Assembly (NCBI RefSeq): GCF_047495875.1
Contig: NC_092463.1
Location: 10,488,622 to 10,552,621, forward strand
DNA: 64,000 nucleotides
Origin: Pithys albifrons albifrons
Lineage: Eukaryota; Chordata; Aves; Passeriformes; Thamnophilidae
Reading direction: 5' to 3'
Under the pieces are notes generated by a model that saw nothing but the letters and a program-made list of their open reading frames with translations, ran no database searches and was not told the DNA's origin. Each line of letters opens with the position of its first letter. Within the stretch, counting starts at the first letter, position 1. Below are positions 44,100 through 57,189 of the stretch, in pieces. The position numbers and the translations under genes were made by a program.

Positions 44100-47000
44100 A
44101 GGTGTAGAAGGGTGGTTTACATTGTTTGATGCATTGTTTAAAAGAAAATAAACTAAAAAAACTAAAAAAAAATCATATCTGTAGTAGTGCAATTATAAAA
44201 AATAAATTAAGTATTTTTAGTACTGTCTTCATGGCATCATTTTCATGCCCAGCTTGCTTTGCCATGTGGATATTCTAGCAATTGATAATTTTGAGTGCAG
44301 AAAGCGGTTGGAAACATTTTCAACCTCTACCAGGTTTTTTTCCCCATCAGTAGTAGGAGTGGTGTTGTTTGAAGGAACTACATGTGAGCGGTTTTTAGAT
44401 GAGAGCCTCTCCCTGATTGTTCTACTCAACAGAAAGTATGAGTTTACTTAGCCAAGGGCAATAGTAGCCAAACTAGATTAAAAGGTTCCCCAGAGAAAGT
44501 CCACCCCAATTCATGATAAAGGTCTTTGAAATAATCAGTTAAAACAGGAGACTGCTTATTAAGTGTGGCCATAGTGTAGAAGGATGATTTAATTGCTATA
44601 ATGTATAGATGTGTTTTTAAATTTTCAGTATTAGGAGTACTGAACTCTTTAAAAATAATCTAATCGACAAAAAATCATCTTCTTGACCACATATACACAA
44701 ATGGACATTCAAGTGGAATGTGTGCTGTGGCTTTCAACCTTCTTCAAGTTACAAACTCAAAAAAATACATATGGCTAATTAAAATCTACTGACAATAGTT
44801 GCCCTTTGGGAGCTTCTAAAAGTGCCAGGGATCACTAAGGGTCTGTAGAATACTAGCTGGAAAGATTACTGAAATGCAGTAAAGCCAGTGGCTGCTTTAG
44901 AAAGCCTCAGAATAGCCTTGTTCCAGCTCAGTGTTTTGGGACATTTCTCAGTATCCCTGTTTTCAGAGCAGAAGCCAATTTATTGTCTCTTATTTATAAA
45001 GAGCTATTGTATTTCTGACATGTTTTGTCTCTGTCTTTTCATTAATAACCATTAATTCAATTTTGTGGCAAATTTCATCCTATCTGGTCCATCTTGTTCT
45101 TCCCAAGCACAAGTTGCTTCCAAAGTTACTAATTCTTTTATGGACACTGTTTCCACCATTTGACCAGTGGCTGAGTTATTTCTGTGTCCTGATGCAAACC
45201 TTATAGCTTTACATTCAGGGTGCATTTCTCTGGCAAAGATCAATTTCGCTCACTTGGTCATACCTGGAGACACTGGAAACAGCACATGGTCTCCACAAGA
45301 GTTACTGTGTTATTGGCCTCTGGTACCAAGGCTCTGGTAGCTGAGACGAGGCTGTTTAAGATACAGGACAGCTGGGAGGACTTTTATGAGCTACATTCCT
45401 GGTACAGAAAAAGAGGATGTTAGACGGTTCCAGCAACAAATAAGAAAACATGAGAGGGTGGAAGAACATCCAAAAAGGTGACTAAAAATACTAATACTCG
45501 ACAGATGGATGGTGTTGGGGCACAAGGTGTTGGATGGGATGGGTCTCCACAAGGCAGCATGACAGCAGGGCAGGGCATGTCCTGAGACAATATCCAGGCT
45601 CTGCCAGGAGTCCAGATCACCAGACAGAGCTGGTGATAAAGCCGGTCTGAGGTTAGGCCAGGAACTCAGCCAGAGGGTTTGGGTCAGAGCCCCAGGTCCA
45701 AATAACGAAGGATGATAGCAGTGAAAAATGACAGTTCTTTAGAGAGGCTTTGCTAAGCAGTTAGGGGAGCACTGAAGAGCTGGTAATAGAGAATAATCAA
45801 CAACTGAGTCAGCACAAGGATAAACCATGGGAAACTTGGTGTTGGTCTCAGGTCATAAGGCTGCATTCCTATAAATCCAGCTGCTAGATATTTCAGGAAC
45901 CTGAGCATGGAAAAGGTCTGGACCTTTGGGAAATAAGCAATTTTGATCATATGATACAAAGTCAGCCACACACCTGAACATTCAAAGTTCATGATGCAAT
46001 TGCATTCTGTCTTGCTTATTGTGGGATGATGCTATGTGGGATCATGCTACATGACTGAAGAGTAGAAGATGCAGTATTTATATTTAATGCAAGGCCAATT
46101 GATCTCAACTCACTGAAGCTGCACAGAATTTCATGTGGAAATTTGAGTGAGCACTGCAGTATCCTTTTCGGTTTTGGCACTGCCTCACAGAGAGCTTTCT
46201 GGAGTATTTCTGCACAGCCATCCCAATGGTGTGGACATAAAGATGATGAAGATGTTCCTACAGTGCACCAGAGATGGTATCTCTGTTACAGAAACAGAAA
46301 CATTCCTGTCATTGCACAGGGCAATAGGGAACCCCCCTTTGAAATATTATATGCACTTTCGGTCATTTCTCCACTCAGGGAAGCTTAAGGATCACAAGAG
46401 GTGCAAAACAGACTAGGAGAATGAAGGGCCTGCTTTAGTGGAAGGCATTAAAAGAGCTGGGTTTTGTAACTCAGAAAAATGAAAAGTGCTCTCTCTAAAT
46501 AGTAAGGTAAGTATCGAAGATGAAAAAGTGATTAGTTAAGCTAATGTATGGTGTGGGCAAAAATACAAATGAATAAAAATGAGACAGCCTGAAAGCAAGA
46601 AAACTGACAGTTTCTGAAGGAAGCTGTATAAGATGTTGCCTTGACTTGATTACCCCCAAAGTAACATTGAGTCCTTGAGTATCTTCATTCTTTAGTCTTC
46701 TGTGGATATGCTAGTACATGTCACATGTTTCTATTTATTATTTTTATTTATATTGCTCTGATTTGGAAATAATGCACCATCCACTTCGGAGTAGCTGTAA
46801 GGTTTCAAATTCTTACAAACAAGAAGCCATCCTGTGATGGTAATGTGGCTAAGTAACAATGTACAAAAAGTTATTCAGTATTTCTTTTGAAACCCCTTAT
46901 TCAGTATCTGGGTTCATATCCATATAATTTCCTGCAAATAATATGAATCCTACTCTGACTATACCATTAGTAATTTCATCATAGCCTGGGCAGGTTTCAA

Positions 47001-47250
47001 TGACATTGATGAGTTTGATTTCAGAGCACCCCTGGGGAGCTCAGACTGCCATTATTCCCTGTTCCCAGCTGGCTTTGGAGGCCTGTTGGTGCGAGAGGCT
47101 GCACTGCACTCAGTATGTAGGCTGTTAAAATCTACATGCTCATCTCTAACACGCCTTCACTGGCTGTGTGGGAGCACACTTTTCAGGAGCCCACAGCCAC
47201 CAAATGAAGGCATTTTTTAACAGTATCCCAGGAAGCAGATGTCTGGCAGA
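44100..47250. other. Intergenic, nothing recognised
   Basis: AT-rich DNA with short random open frames only. No splice-site-bounded coding segment or named repeat was seen. Confidence 0.5.
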
Positions 47251-47257
47251 CATTAAG

Positions 47258-47885
47258 TCACAGAATCAGCTTGGGAGGGACCTAAGGAGAGGATGTAATG
47301 AAAACCTTTGTACTAAGAGGGGATTAATATCAGCACATCATGAGTGACCAATATTTTTTTAATCTTTTCAGAGAAACCACGTCCTCCGCAGGTAGCCTGT
47401 TCTAGCTCTTTACTACTTCTATAGTTAGCAAGTTTTTTCCTAACAGCTTGAATCTTGATTTAAAAACTTAAATAATGCTGATTTTTTTTTCTTATTCTAT
47501 CCCCATGAATCTGGAGAGTAAGTAATAATTATTAGTAAATAACTAATCCCTTATTATTCACAGAAAATAAAGTTTCCTCAGCTCCCCTTTTAGCATTTGC
47601 TTTTATAGATTAAGCACCCAAACAGCTTCAGTATTCCATTGTAAAATAAGTCCACATTATTTACATTTCTGTTGCTGAGGTGGCTCTACCACAGATGCTT
47701 ACCATGGGCCTATTTCTTGAAGTTGTATTCCCAAAAATGGACACAGGACTACACCTGGGGAGTCAATGGCAATTAGTGGCCTGGCATAATTACCTCTCAT
47801 ATTTTAGCTATTACAGTCCTTTAAACACAGCCAAGAACACCTTCCTTGCAAGAGCATCACACTATTGACTCACATTCAGCATATG
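47258..47885 (-). mobile_element. CR1 LINE fragment, ~630 bp
   Basis: The plus strand reads antisense CR1 from 'cacagaatcagcttgggag' through 'gcctgttctagctc' and 'gttttttcctaacagc' to the reverse-transcriptase end, where 'tggacacaggactacacctg' and 'actcacattcagc' match the antisense CR1 phrases. It is degenerate, with AT-rich insertions near 47.5 kb. Confidence 0.75.
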
Positions 47886-49382
47886 ATCCTGCATAAGCCT
47901 GGACCTGCCTGATCTTACCCATCAAGTGCAGGACTCCTGACCCTGGTTGCTGCCTCTGCCCTGCCTGCAGTGAGGGTGAGAGTGGGTGTTTGCTGTGCCA
48001 GCCAGGGGCTCCTGCCAGCACCACAGCTCCACATGCCAGCCAAGGCTGGCTGCCATCACCTGGGATTCACTGACCAATTCCCAAACAGCCCTTTGAGATG
48101 ACCACTCCAGCTGCATCCTAGAGCTTGTGCTCACTGCCCCATCATATGGATGGAGGTGCCAGGTGGCTCCTGCCCAGCCAGACATCCTATGTGCTATTAA
48201 TTTGTGTGGATTCTTGAAAAACCTACAACACCTAGATCCTTTCCTGTCCCACTTCTGATCCTGTGATCCTCTGAAGGTTCAAAAGGCAGAAAGGATTCAG
48301 ATGGAAACTTCCCTGTATTATCAAGGTGGGCAACTGAAAGGAAGGTGTTTAACCAGAGAATGGGGCATATTTCAGCTATTCAATCTTAAAACTTCAGAAG
48401 AGATCTCACTCAGAGGTAGTTCCCAAACATCGGAAGAAAAAATGTTGCTCAGAGAGTTCTAACAGGGCACTTAAAAAGAACTCCATACTCACTATAACTT
48501 TTCATATTGCTGAGCCTTCTGATTCCCACACCCTTCCTTAGTGTTACATGTTCAGCTGCTGAAAATAGGCGTGCCTTCTGCTTTCTGGCATGCTCATCTG
48601 CTCATGCAATCAAGGGCATTCTCTCTGGGGTTTTATAGGCTTGTGTAGCTCTTTGGCAATGAACACATTCTCTTCCATGTAGTCTGGATTAAGGCAGACA
48701 GTGCATTGTATCACTTACATTAGTGATTGCCAGGCTGTGTTTTAAGGTGAAGCTTTCTCTGTATACTATTTCTGATCTGCATTATAGCTTGAAAGGGAAT
48801 AATATTTTAAAAGATGAAGATAGATGTGGGTGGCAATCATTACCACAGGCTTGGGAAAATCTTTTGATATCTGCCTCTTGAGTTTCTGGTTCCTGGGTTA
48901 GTGATTAGATCCCTCAACGCAATGGTTCAATACCCAGCACTGTGAGGAGTTAGACTGGTGACACTGGGGAGAAGGGTAGATGGCTGTGCTTGACTTTAAG
49001 ACCTGCCTCTTTCTGAACCCATTGAGTTTGAACTCAGTTGAACTGGAGTTTCCAGCCTGACTTCAGTGTCCCACAGTAGCTGCAACCCTGGGTACGTCTG
49101 GATGGAGGCATTGCTAAGATAAGCCACCACTGTGAAGATAAGCCACCACAACTAACAGCAGAGAAACCTTTCCCAGGGGTAACGCAGTTCACAGGTCACT
49201 GAACCTGTTTTCAATATGATTTTTGAATGTAGATATTGAGATGTCAGCTTTGCTGTCTCCAAGGCCCTTCTGTGAGAGCCACACCTTCCAGTACAAACAC
49301 CTGCACCACAATACACACTTGTGATTGCCAACCTTTACTTAATCTCAGCCTCTCCCTCAAATGAAGTCACCCTGCAGGGACC

Positions 49383-49530
49383 CTGAGATTAGATCAGTTG
49401 GTTAAAATTCAGTTGTAATAATGCCAAGGTCATGGGTTCAATCCCTTATGTGGGCCATTGACTTAAGAGTTGGACTTGATAATCCTTGTGGGTCCCTTCC
49501 AACTCAGAAGTGTGTGATTCTGTGTGATTC
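49383..49530 (+). mobile_element. TguSINE1-like SINE (tRNA-Ile head, CR1 tail)
   Basis: The head at about 49383-49450 follows tRNA-Ile: an A-box-like TTAGATCAGTTGG, then 'taataatgccaaggtcatgg' and the B box GGTTCAATCC. It joins directly to a CR1-type 3' end (GAGTTGGACTTGATAATCC, 'gtcccttccaactc', then TGTGATTC repeats). This layout is that of TguSINE1, a SINE described in passerine birds and mobilised by CR1 machinery. It is short and mutated, with no functional tRNA expected. Confidence 0.8.
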
Positions 49531-49895
49531 CGAGAAGTTCCCTCCCCAGTGGGTCCTCACCTCCCATTAGGGATGCAAGGCCATTGACCCACCTGGAGAA
49601 ACACAGGAGTACAAAAGGCAAACCCAGCTGTTTGTGGGACTCTAACTGTGAAGCCAATGCAGGCAGGAGCCTCTGATGATGGATGAAAGCAACCCCTTTC
49701 TTCATGCTCTAATATGAGGAAAGAGGCTGCTTTCATCCATAGTGAGACAGGGTTAAACACTTCATTTCTTTGCAACAGGCACTTGGATACTTCCAGCCAT
49801 TGTTTGAGCTGCTGGGTGTGTTGGGAGTGTCTGTTGTCTTGCCTGGACCATTGTTCTTTCCAGCAGATCACTCTCTGCTGTAGGATGTCTTGTAT

Positions 49896-49914
49896 CTCCT
49901 CCTCCTCCTCCTCC
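49896..49914. repeat. (CTC)n microsatellite
   Basis: Six CTC/TCC units. Short. Confidence 0.8.
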
Positions 49915-52892
49915 TTGTGGGTGGAAAATCCACCACTGACAACACCTTGCAGTGTCTTGTGCTGCTCCTTGATTTTCTTTCTGATTTAGTTATTTGCTGT
50001 GACCTTTGAATCTCATCAGGATGGTTCTACTTTGAAGCACGAAGCCACATGATCCCTTAGTTGAAGTGTCACTGCAGTTTGGTGTAAGTAGGTTTCCTTT
50101 GGGAAGGAAGGGGGAGGGACAGCACCAGCTTTCTATTTCTGTGTACAGCTCCACATCCTTGCTCTCTGCCATGCACGGCTGTTGCCTTGCAAGGTATGAG
50201 CAATTCCATTTATTCTCTACTTACCCGTTTTGTCTGACATGCTCTTGTGCTTGGACTCCAGACTTGTGCCTGGTTCCCTAAATCTCATGAGGGTCTTGAA
50301 AGAAACAGGACACCATCTAATCTGCTGGTTTTGGTCTATAACTGGAGTGCATGACACACTTCTCAAAATAAGCTCCAGTACTTAGTGGCTGCTGTGTTGT
50401 CACAGGGCGCAGAACAGGAAGAGCAGTTTCTCAGCTTTCATCAGGGCTTTTATTGCCAAACTGACTTGTCACTTCTCTAACTGAAAGCAGCAGGGCTTTG
50501 ACGACTTTGTTGCCTTCATCTTTTTACAAAACAACTAGTAGAACAAATAAAATAAACAGAGTTTAATGGCATTTTGTCAGTGCTGGAAGTCAAAGGGATT
50601 ATTGCCTGTGGATTTGGAGGGAACAGGATTCAGCTCCTCCACTCACCTAGAGAGCCCAGCTCTGACTTTCACCCCTCAGCACAGGGTTCTCCAAAGCTAT
50701 CAGGAATGCGGTCTTGCAAAGCCCTCAGCCCCTCCTCACTTCAAGTGGCCTGGCCTGTGAGGAGAGAGGAGAGCGTGTCTGCTCACAGTGCCAAGAAAGC
50801 ACTGGCAGATGTTTACAAGGTGCTGATATGTCTTCAGCTGCTGGTGTTAAATTCCTGAAGGTACAAGGCTGTGAGGGGTCTGATAAATGGCTCAGCCAGG
50901 GCACTGCAGCTGCTCTCACTGAGTGCCCAGTGAAGAAGAGATTGTGATTTTCCAAAAGTGAAACCCTAAAATGGAAGAAGAGTAGTGTTGTCTGCATTTT
51001 CCAGACTGTATTTCTTAAATACAACTCATCAACACAAATGCTGGTGTGAAGGTTTTTTTTAAAGCCCTTTACAAGTGTAAATGGTAGGAGAAGCACTAAG
51101 AAAGTCAGTGAGCAGGAGGAGGTTTAGGTTAATAGCACTCCTTTCAGAAAACATCATGACTCTAGTGCTTAGCCAGCTTTTTTTTTGTCTCTCAGTTGTT
51201 TCTGGCTCATAAATGCAAACTCTATTACTTCAACCAGCAAAGTCATTTGTATATGTAAACCCATTCACAGGAGACAGCATGAAAGGCCAGGTGGCATCTG
51301 CATTATGACTTGCTTAGCAGAGCAAACACTGCCTGGGACTGTGAGATTTTACCTCAGGGTCAATATGACCCGAAGACCCAACCTAAGATAGCTCTTACTG
51401 GCTAAGAGCACTATGTATCAATGATAAAACAAGAGAAGATTTACCTTTCAACAACAAAAAGTAGAAATAAGCATGGCCAGAACAGAAATGGCCCATAGAA
51501 GACTTTGTTAAAAATTCAATCCTGGGTTTCTGCTTGATGTCTGCTTGTGAAGTCCAGTGTGTTGACCTGGGGGCTTTGCTCTTCCACTCCTGCTGGTTTA
51601 GCATATGGAGAAGGGCAGCATTTCCAAGAATTGCTGTCCATCTTGTTTGTGTAGCAGAGTAAGCAAATGAAGGCAATTGGAGGCCCTCGGAGGTGCGATA
51701 GGCGGTGGGACACACCCAGGGCACCATTCCAGCTCCTTGGCTCTATCACCAGCAAACAGTTCCACAGCTGCCCAGCGTGAGGACAGCCCTTCATGTGCAA
51801 TCAGCTGGAGCACGGCGCGGGCTCGTGCCTGGGCACACAGGTCAGCACCAGGCAGGCACTGTCTTGTGCCCTCGCAGGGACCACAGCCAACATGTGTCTG
51901 TGCAGTGCTGTCTGCCACTGCGTGGGTTGCTGCCTGATGACCCCAGCTATTGTGAACACCACTGTTCAAATCCTCTCCTTTAACTCATCAAGTCATTCCC
52001 AGAATACTCCCATCACCCTGTTCTCAAGCCCCCCTGCTAGCTGCAGTCTGGCAGTGTCCCACCTAAGATTGCTGACTACCAACCATTTGTTCTTCTGCCA
52101 GCTTTGTCCTTTAGCTTCAAAATCACACCCTCTCCTGGGTCAGCTTGTGGCAGCCTGTCCCAGCATGGTTTGTGCAGGGTTTCCTCAGGGTCTCTGTCTT
52201 CAGGAACGTGGGCACATTTCGCCAGCCTGGATGTGCCAAGGCTGTCCCTCAATAAACAACTTTCTTACTGTTTTTCCAAAGGTCTCTCATGTTTCCTCAG
52301 AAATAAGTTTATCTGTGCACTAATTCATTCCTGGCTGCTTTGCCTACTATGATCTCTGGTCTGTCTCTGTGAGTCCAGACTGTGTCACAGTGGCCAGTTG
52401 TCTTAGGTCTCCCTGCCTTCCATCCCCATTGCCCTGGGAGAGCTCCAGCCTTGCCTCTGCAACTCCAGCCTGGCTGCACACAGCTACGGTAGACCAGGGC
52501 ACGGAGAAAAGTAAATCCTCTTGCTCCTCTGCAGGAGGCTGGAAGACTGCCCACATTCTCCAGAGATGCTGAATAGAAGCTGGTAGGTGTGAGAGGTGCA
52601 GATGCTTTAACAGGAATGCTGTTCCAAGACCCAGCCCTGCTGTCTGGAGACGGCGCCAGAGTGTTGTGTTTGCTGCGTTTGAGTCAAAGAAGAGGGATAA
52701 AAATAGGCTTGTACAGGACTTACCACAGAGGGTGTACTGCTGTCACACGGGTACCAGCACACAGCACTGCTTAACCTTTATTTCCCTTTGTTGATACTGC
52801 ATTCCCTAATTTTTAACTCCACTTGTGTCCACCCTCCCTAGCCCAGTATTTAATGCATGAGGGATGAATTTTCCTTCTGACCTTCTTCACAG

Positions 52893-53113
52893 CACGGAGT
52901 GCAGGTACCTGGTACCCTCCTGATGAGGTGAATCCAAATTTAGGAGAATTTCCTTGTGAAGCAAATGACTTTTCATGTGATAAAAAGCACCTAGCTGAAT
53001 TGCTGAGAGATAGTTTCATTTTAGACCTTTCTGAGAAGCAAAAATCAGCTCTTACCCTTGTTCTGGGTAGTCTCAAGCAATATAAAAATCTAGCAGTTAT
53101 TGATCCCCTGTAG
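52893..53113 (+). other. Candidate terminal coding exon, identity unknown
   Basis: A pyrimidine-rich acceptor (ttttccttctgaccttcttcacag) ends at 52892. An open frame then runs to TAG at 53111-53113, and AATAAA follows at 53166-53171, so acceptor, stop and poly(A) signal are in the order of a real last exon. The 73-residue segment looks protein-like, with an amphipathic part HLAELLRDSFILDLSEKQKS and the end YKNLAVIDPL. I could not assign a family or find convincing upstream exons. The antisense open frame of 133 codons is probably its shadow. Alternatives are a retrocopy end or chance. Confidence 0.3.
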
Positions 53114-53918
53114 TTAACTCCACAAATTTTGCTAGTAAGCATTAGGGTTTTTTTTAACATCCCTGAATAAAAGCTAAGAGGGGAAGCAGCAATTTTCCAT
53201 CTCTCTGCCAACACTGATCTGCCTCAGGGATTTGGCAGGACAAGTGACAGCCAGGCCTGACAGCCCTGTCTGCAAAACAACATGAGATGGTGGAAGGTCA
53301 TTTATCACATTAGCTCCACCTGTGAGGAGAGGGGGCTGCACTCACCCTCCTGCTGCGGCCACCAAGTGGTTGTGGCTCAGGAGGGAAATCCACATTCCCT
53401 GCATAGCCACAGAGCATCCTGGAAGTGAACAGACATGGTCTGGCAGATAAGCACCAGTCCACTTGTTTCCGTGAATGCCCTCTGCATTGTTGTGGCCTTT
53501 CTGCTCTGGGTTTTTCTTCTCGGGGCAATGTTGTGCCAGCTGTGCCTCCAGCTGTAGCCACACTGTGTATTTGCACCTTTGAGTGCCAGGTAAGAGAGAC
53601 TGAATGAACACAGAGAGAGCAGAGCATTGCTTGTGTGTTTGGGATGGAGAGGAAGCAGAGAAGACTTGGAAAATGCCAGGGGAGAAAAGATGAGCAACCA
53701 GGTGAGGTTGGGAAGGAAAAACAGAATCTTCCTCGATTTTTCCCCATGGCTGAAATTTGAAAGCATTTACATTTTTTATGTACTTTTGAAGAATGAAATA
53801 AAGAAAATAGGTGCCTCTCCTCTGCTTTACTTGTATTTAATTATTCTTTGCAAATTCAGCTGCTAGCAAACCAGCAGGCTCAACCTGGAGGCCCTTCCTT
53901 CCTTCCTGAAGACAGCAG

Positions 53919-53979
53919 GGGTGGCAGCAATGGGAGTAAGCAGGTGGCAGCAAGCAGGTGGCAGCAATGGCAGTAAGCA
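53919..53979. repeat. Short imperfect tandem repeat
   Basis: Three units starting GGTGGCAGCAA at about 53919, 53943 and 53957, of 23, 14 and 23 bases. No function is apparent. Confidence 0.7.
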
Positions 53980-56975
53980 GCTGCCAGCTTCCCTTTGCCC
54001 TTCTGCAAATTCAGGGATCTCAAAACATTTTTGTAGAGAGGGCACAGCCATCAGCTCTCTTTTCTGAGGAGGAAACCACAATAAAAGGAGAGGAAGTGAT
54101 GGGTGCAAGCTGACATGGTGTGGCTCCAGGACCCCTCAGCCTGCAGGAGGTGAAGGATGTTCTGGGGACTTCCAGTGACCTGGGACACCCAGGCCCCAGT
54201 TCTCCTGGGGATGTGTTACCCACACAGGCAGCCCTGCAGATGGCCTTTTCTGTTGTTCTCTGCAATGAAAAAGCAACTCAGAAACACCATCTCTATATGA
54301 AATAAAAGTTTACCCTCATGCCCTGAGCTGCATCAACAAATTTGTATTTCCCTGAATCCTGCTACTGGCATTTTCTGCACTGTGCTTCCCATGAGGCAGT
54401 TCACACTTATGTCCTTCAGGCTAAGGTCAATTTTTATCCACTGTATTTTCCAGTCTAAGAGCTTTCTATCTCTGAAACCCCTAAGAAAAAATTTTGCAGC
54501 AATGCTTTAGTACTGCAAGGAACAAATGTAATGTCCCCTCTGGAACTGTTCAGGAGTCTTGAATTAAGCAGCTAAATCAGTGGCAGACATGACAGATGCT
54601 TTTCAGCAGTGTTTAATTGAGGTATTTAGGCCCATCAAACTCATGGCCAAGCAAGCCAGCAAGCCACACTACAACCCTGGCTCCTTCATCCACCTGCCTT
54701 TGTCCCCTGCAGCATTTCCACCTCCTTCCACAACCCTTTTGGCTGGGCAAGAAGAGCTGCTCCAGGAGTTACATGTGCCCCAGTAGCCCCAGCTGAAGCC
54801 ACTGGGTGAGCTCAGCCTTGTGCTTGTGGTGTTATGGAGGGAGATCCATGGGGCCTTTGGGATGCTTGAAGAAGGAGCACAAACTGCCCATGCCTCCTGC
54901 CTTTGTATGCTTTGTACAGGTTATTGGCTCTTTCAAATATTTTTCAGAACTGAGGATTAGCAGGTGGGTTGTTGAAACAATTTATAAACATGTTCTAGGA
55001 GTACATTAACACCCCTACAGCCAGGGATTGCCTTGCAGCCTGTCCCTCCCACCCGCAGCTCCTGCACACATCCCCCCCTTCCTACCTCTTCTCCATGGAA
55101 GCCAGGGCTGTGCCTTTTGGAGTCAGCTGGTGGCTGTTTGTGTGAGCTCATGGAAAGAAGTGAAGTCAGTAACAAAATCAGTCCTTGCCCAGCTGGTACT
55201 TGCTTTGGCTTGCACAAGGACATGGGGTTTCAGCTGAAAGGTTTGTTCCTGATGTTGATGAGGAGCAAACACAAGCCCTCAGTCTGTCCCATCTGTATCC
55301 AAGTGAGCAGAAATGTCAGGCCACACTGCCACAGGCTCATCTCTTCCCTTCCTTTGCCTCCAGGGCCCTATTAAAACCTCAAGAGTTTTGAAGAACTGGT
55401 GGCTCTAATGGCCACACTATTCTCAGAGGGGATAGCAAAGTACTGGTGCATTTCCAAATGCTTTGGTGACCTCAGTGAAGGAGGATAGTGACCAGTGATC
55501 CCATGACACTTCACCAGAGGTTGATGTGTCCCAGTGCCTACTGAAGATTTTTTCTAGCTGAGGAAGCTGGGCTACTCAATAGACATTTAATTAAATTCTG
55601 AGCATGACACACAGCCCATTTATTTTCTTTTTTGGTAACTCTACATGAGGCAGCATGTCACGAGCTTGAGTCCCAGCAGATACATGTCCACATAACAAGG
55701 GAAAAATAATTCTCTACTGCTGGAGTTAGTGACAGAGACTCTGGTTTGGGTTAAGCAGGAGTCACACCAGAGTACTGCAACACTTCCTCTGGTTTTCAGT
55801 CTGTGAGTCATGTCTGACAGCATGAGAGTAATTTCAGCAGGTTCAGGAGAGTGGGCAGTGGGTGCTGTTAGCCCTGATCCACCCTGACCCTGGGTGTCCT
55901 TGCTGAGGGGCACTCTGGTGGCAGTAGAGTCAGGGAAAGGTCCAGACTGGCCTGCCTTCAGCATGTTCCTGGCCATGTGCTTCATGCTGCGGGGTCCTTG
56001 CTCACTCCCTCTTGCACCAGCACATGGAAATCTGTGAGGTCAACCATCATCCATGAGAAGACACTGAGTGTCTTTTCAGGCATGTCCCTGTGTCCCTCCA
56101 CAGGCCATCTCTGAGGTTTTCAGATCACAAAGGGCTCTGCAGTGCATAGCAGCTAACTCTGGGTAGCTGTAAAATCAGGCAAATATAAAGTGAAAATTGA
56201 GCAGGAAAAGGTGTTAGGCCAGGAATTTTCCAATCCAAACAGGTCAAAACATGCAGCAGAGTTCCACCATGCAAATTTGATTGTATTCATAGGACCATGT
56301 GTTCATAGGCTGCAATGACAATGCAGAAATAGCTCAGATAATAAAAGTAACATTGACCCAAGGAGAACCTTAGCAGTGTTTTCTGTAAGAGAATGGAGGG
56401 AAAAGGTCTCTTGGAAATTCGTATTTATCCGTCTCAGATGGACTTTGAGGAATCAACTGGAGAAAAAGCCATCTTGGCAGAGGAAAGGTCCATACAGGCC
56501 CAGCAAGACCTGCAGCTTGGCCCAGCTGGATGAGCTGACAGCTGGTGGTAAAGAAGAAGCTTTACTTCTGGATGATGAAAAGGGGGTAATTTCTGACATA
56601 TGGATTGGAGGAAGGTTTTGTGGAAAAGCTAGAGTGATGAGTAAGGAATGTGCCTACATTTAATGGGGATTTTCAAAAGGAAAGGGTGTGCTATATAGTC
56701 CCCAAACTTTGTTTAGTCAGCTGGATTTGAAATATTGTGTTTTCTTAATGGTAATGACCTGTGGGAGTTTACTGTAATGTGGGATGACACACATGTATGT
56801 TGGTCAGCCTCAGCTAGAGGAGCTTCCCAAGGGCAGATGCTGCAGGACTTGGCCTGACGTGACTGCTGGGTGAGTCAGTGACTTGGTGGCTCTAGGTTGG
56901 TGCAACATTCCCATGGAGAGAGAGGCAATGCTCAATTCATGGACCGCTGATCAGAGTGAAAGGGTGTCTCCTTAT
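53980..56975. other. Intergenic, nothing recognised
   Basis: Slightly GC-richer than the left part of the window but without a supported exon, RNA gene or transposon. Open frames of up to 114 codons lack protein character. Confidence 0.5.
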
Positions 56976-56979
56976 CTGT

Positions 56980-57180
56980 GTCACAGAAACAGGGAATTAT
57001 CTAAGTTGCAAGGCACCCCTGGAGGTCATCTACCCCAACCTCCTGTCCAAAACAGGCCTGTTTTGAAGTTAGATCGAGGTGCTCAAGGCTTTTTCCAGCT
57101 GAGTTTTCAGTATCTCCAGGGATGGAGAGTCCACCTGTTTCTGGCCCTCTGCTTCAGTGCCTCACTCTTGTCATAGAGAA
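56980..57180 (-). mobile_element. CR1 LINE 3' fragment
   Basis: The plus strand carries antisense CR1 phrases: 'ctggaggtcatctacccc', 'aacctcctgtccaaaacagg', 'ggtgctcaaggctttttcc' and 'ctccagggatggagagtcc'. It is 5'-truncated and non-coding. Confidence 0.85.
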
Positions 57181-57189
57181 ATATTGCTT

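Noticed and set aside
48880..48990. tRNA-like stretch with a B-box-like GGTTCAATACC
   Set aside because: No matching A box, acceptor stem or CR1 tail; not a tRNA gene and not clearly a SINE, though a decayed SINE is possible.
51793..52323. Plus-strand open frame of 176 codons
   Set aside because: Cysteine/serine-rich without repeats, domain or family resemblance; long frames also on the other strand; no supported splice or promoter context.
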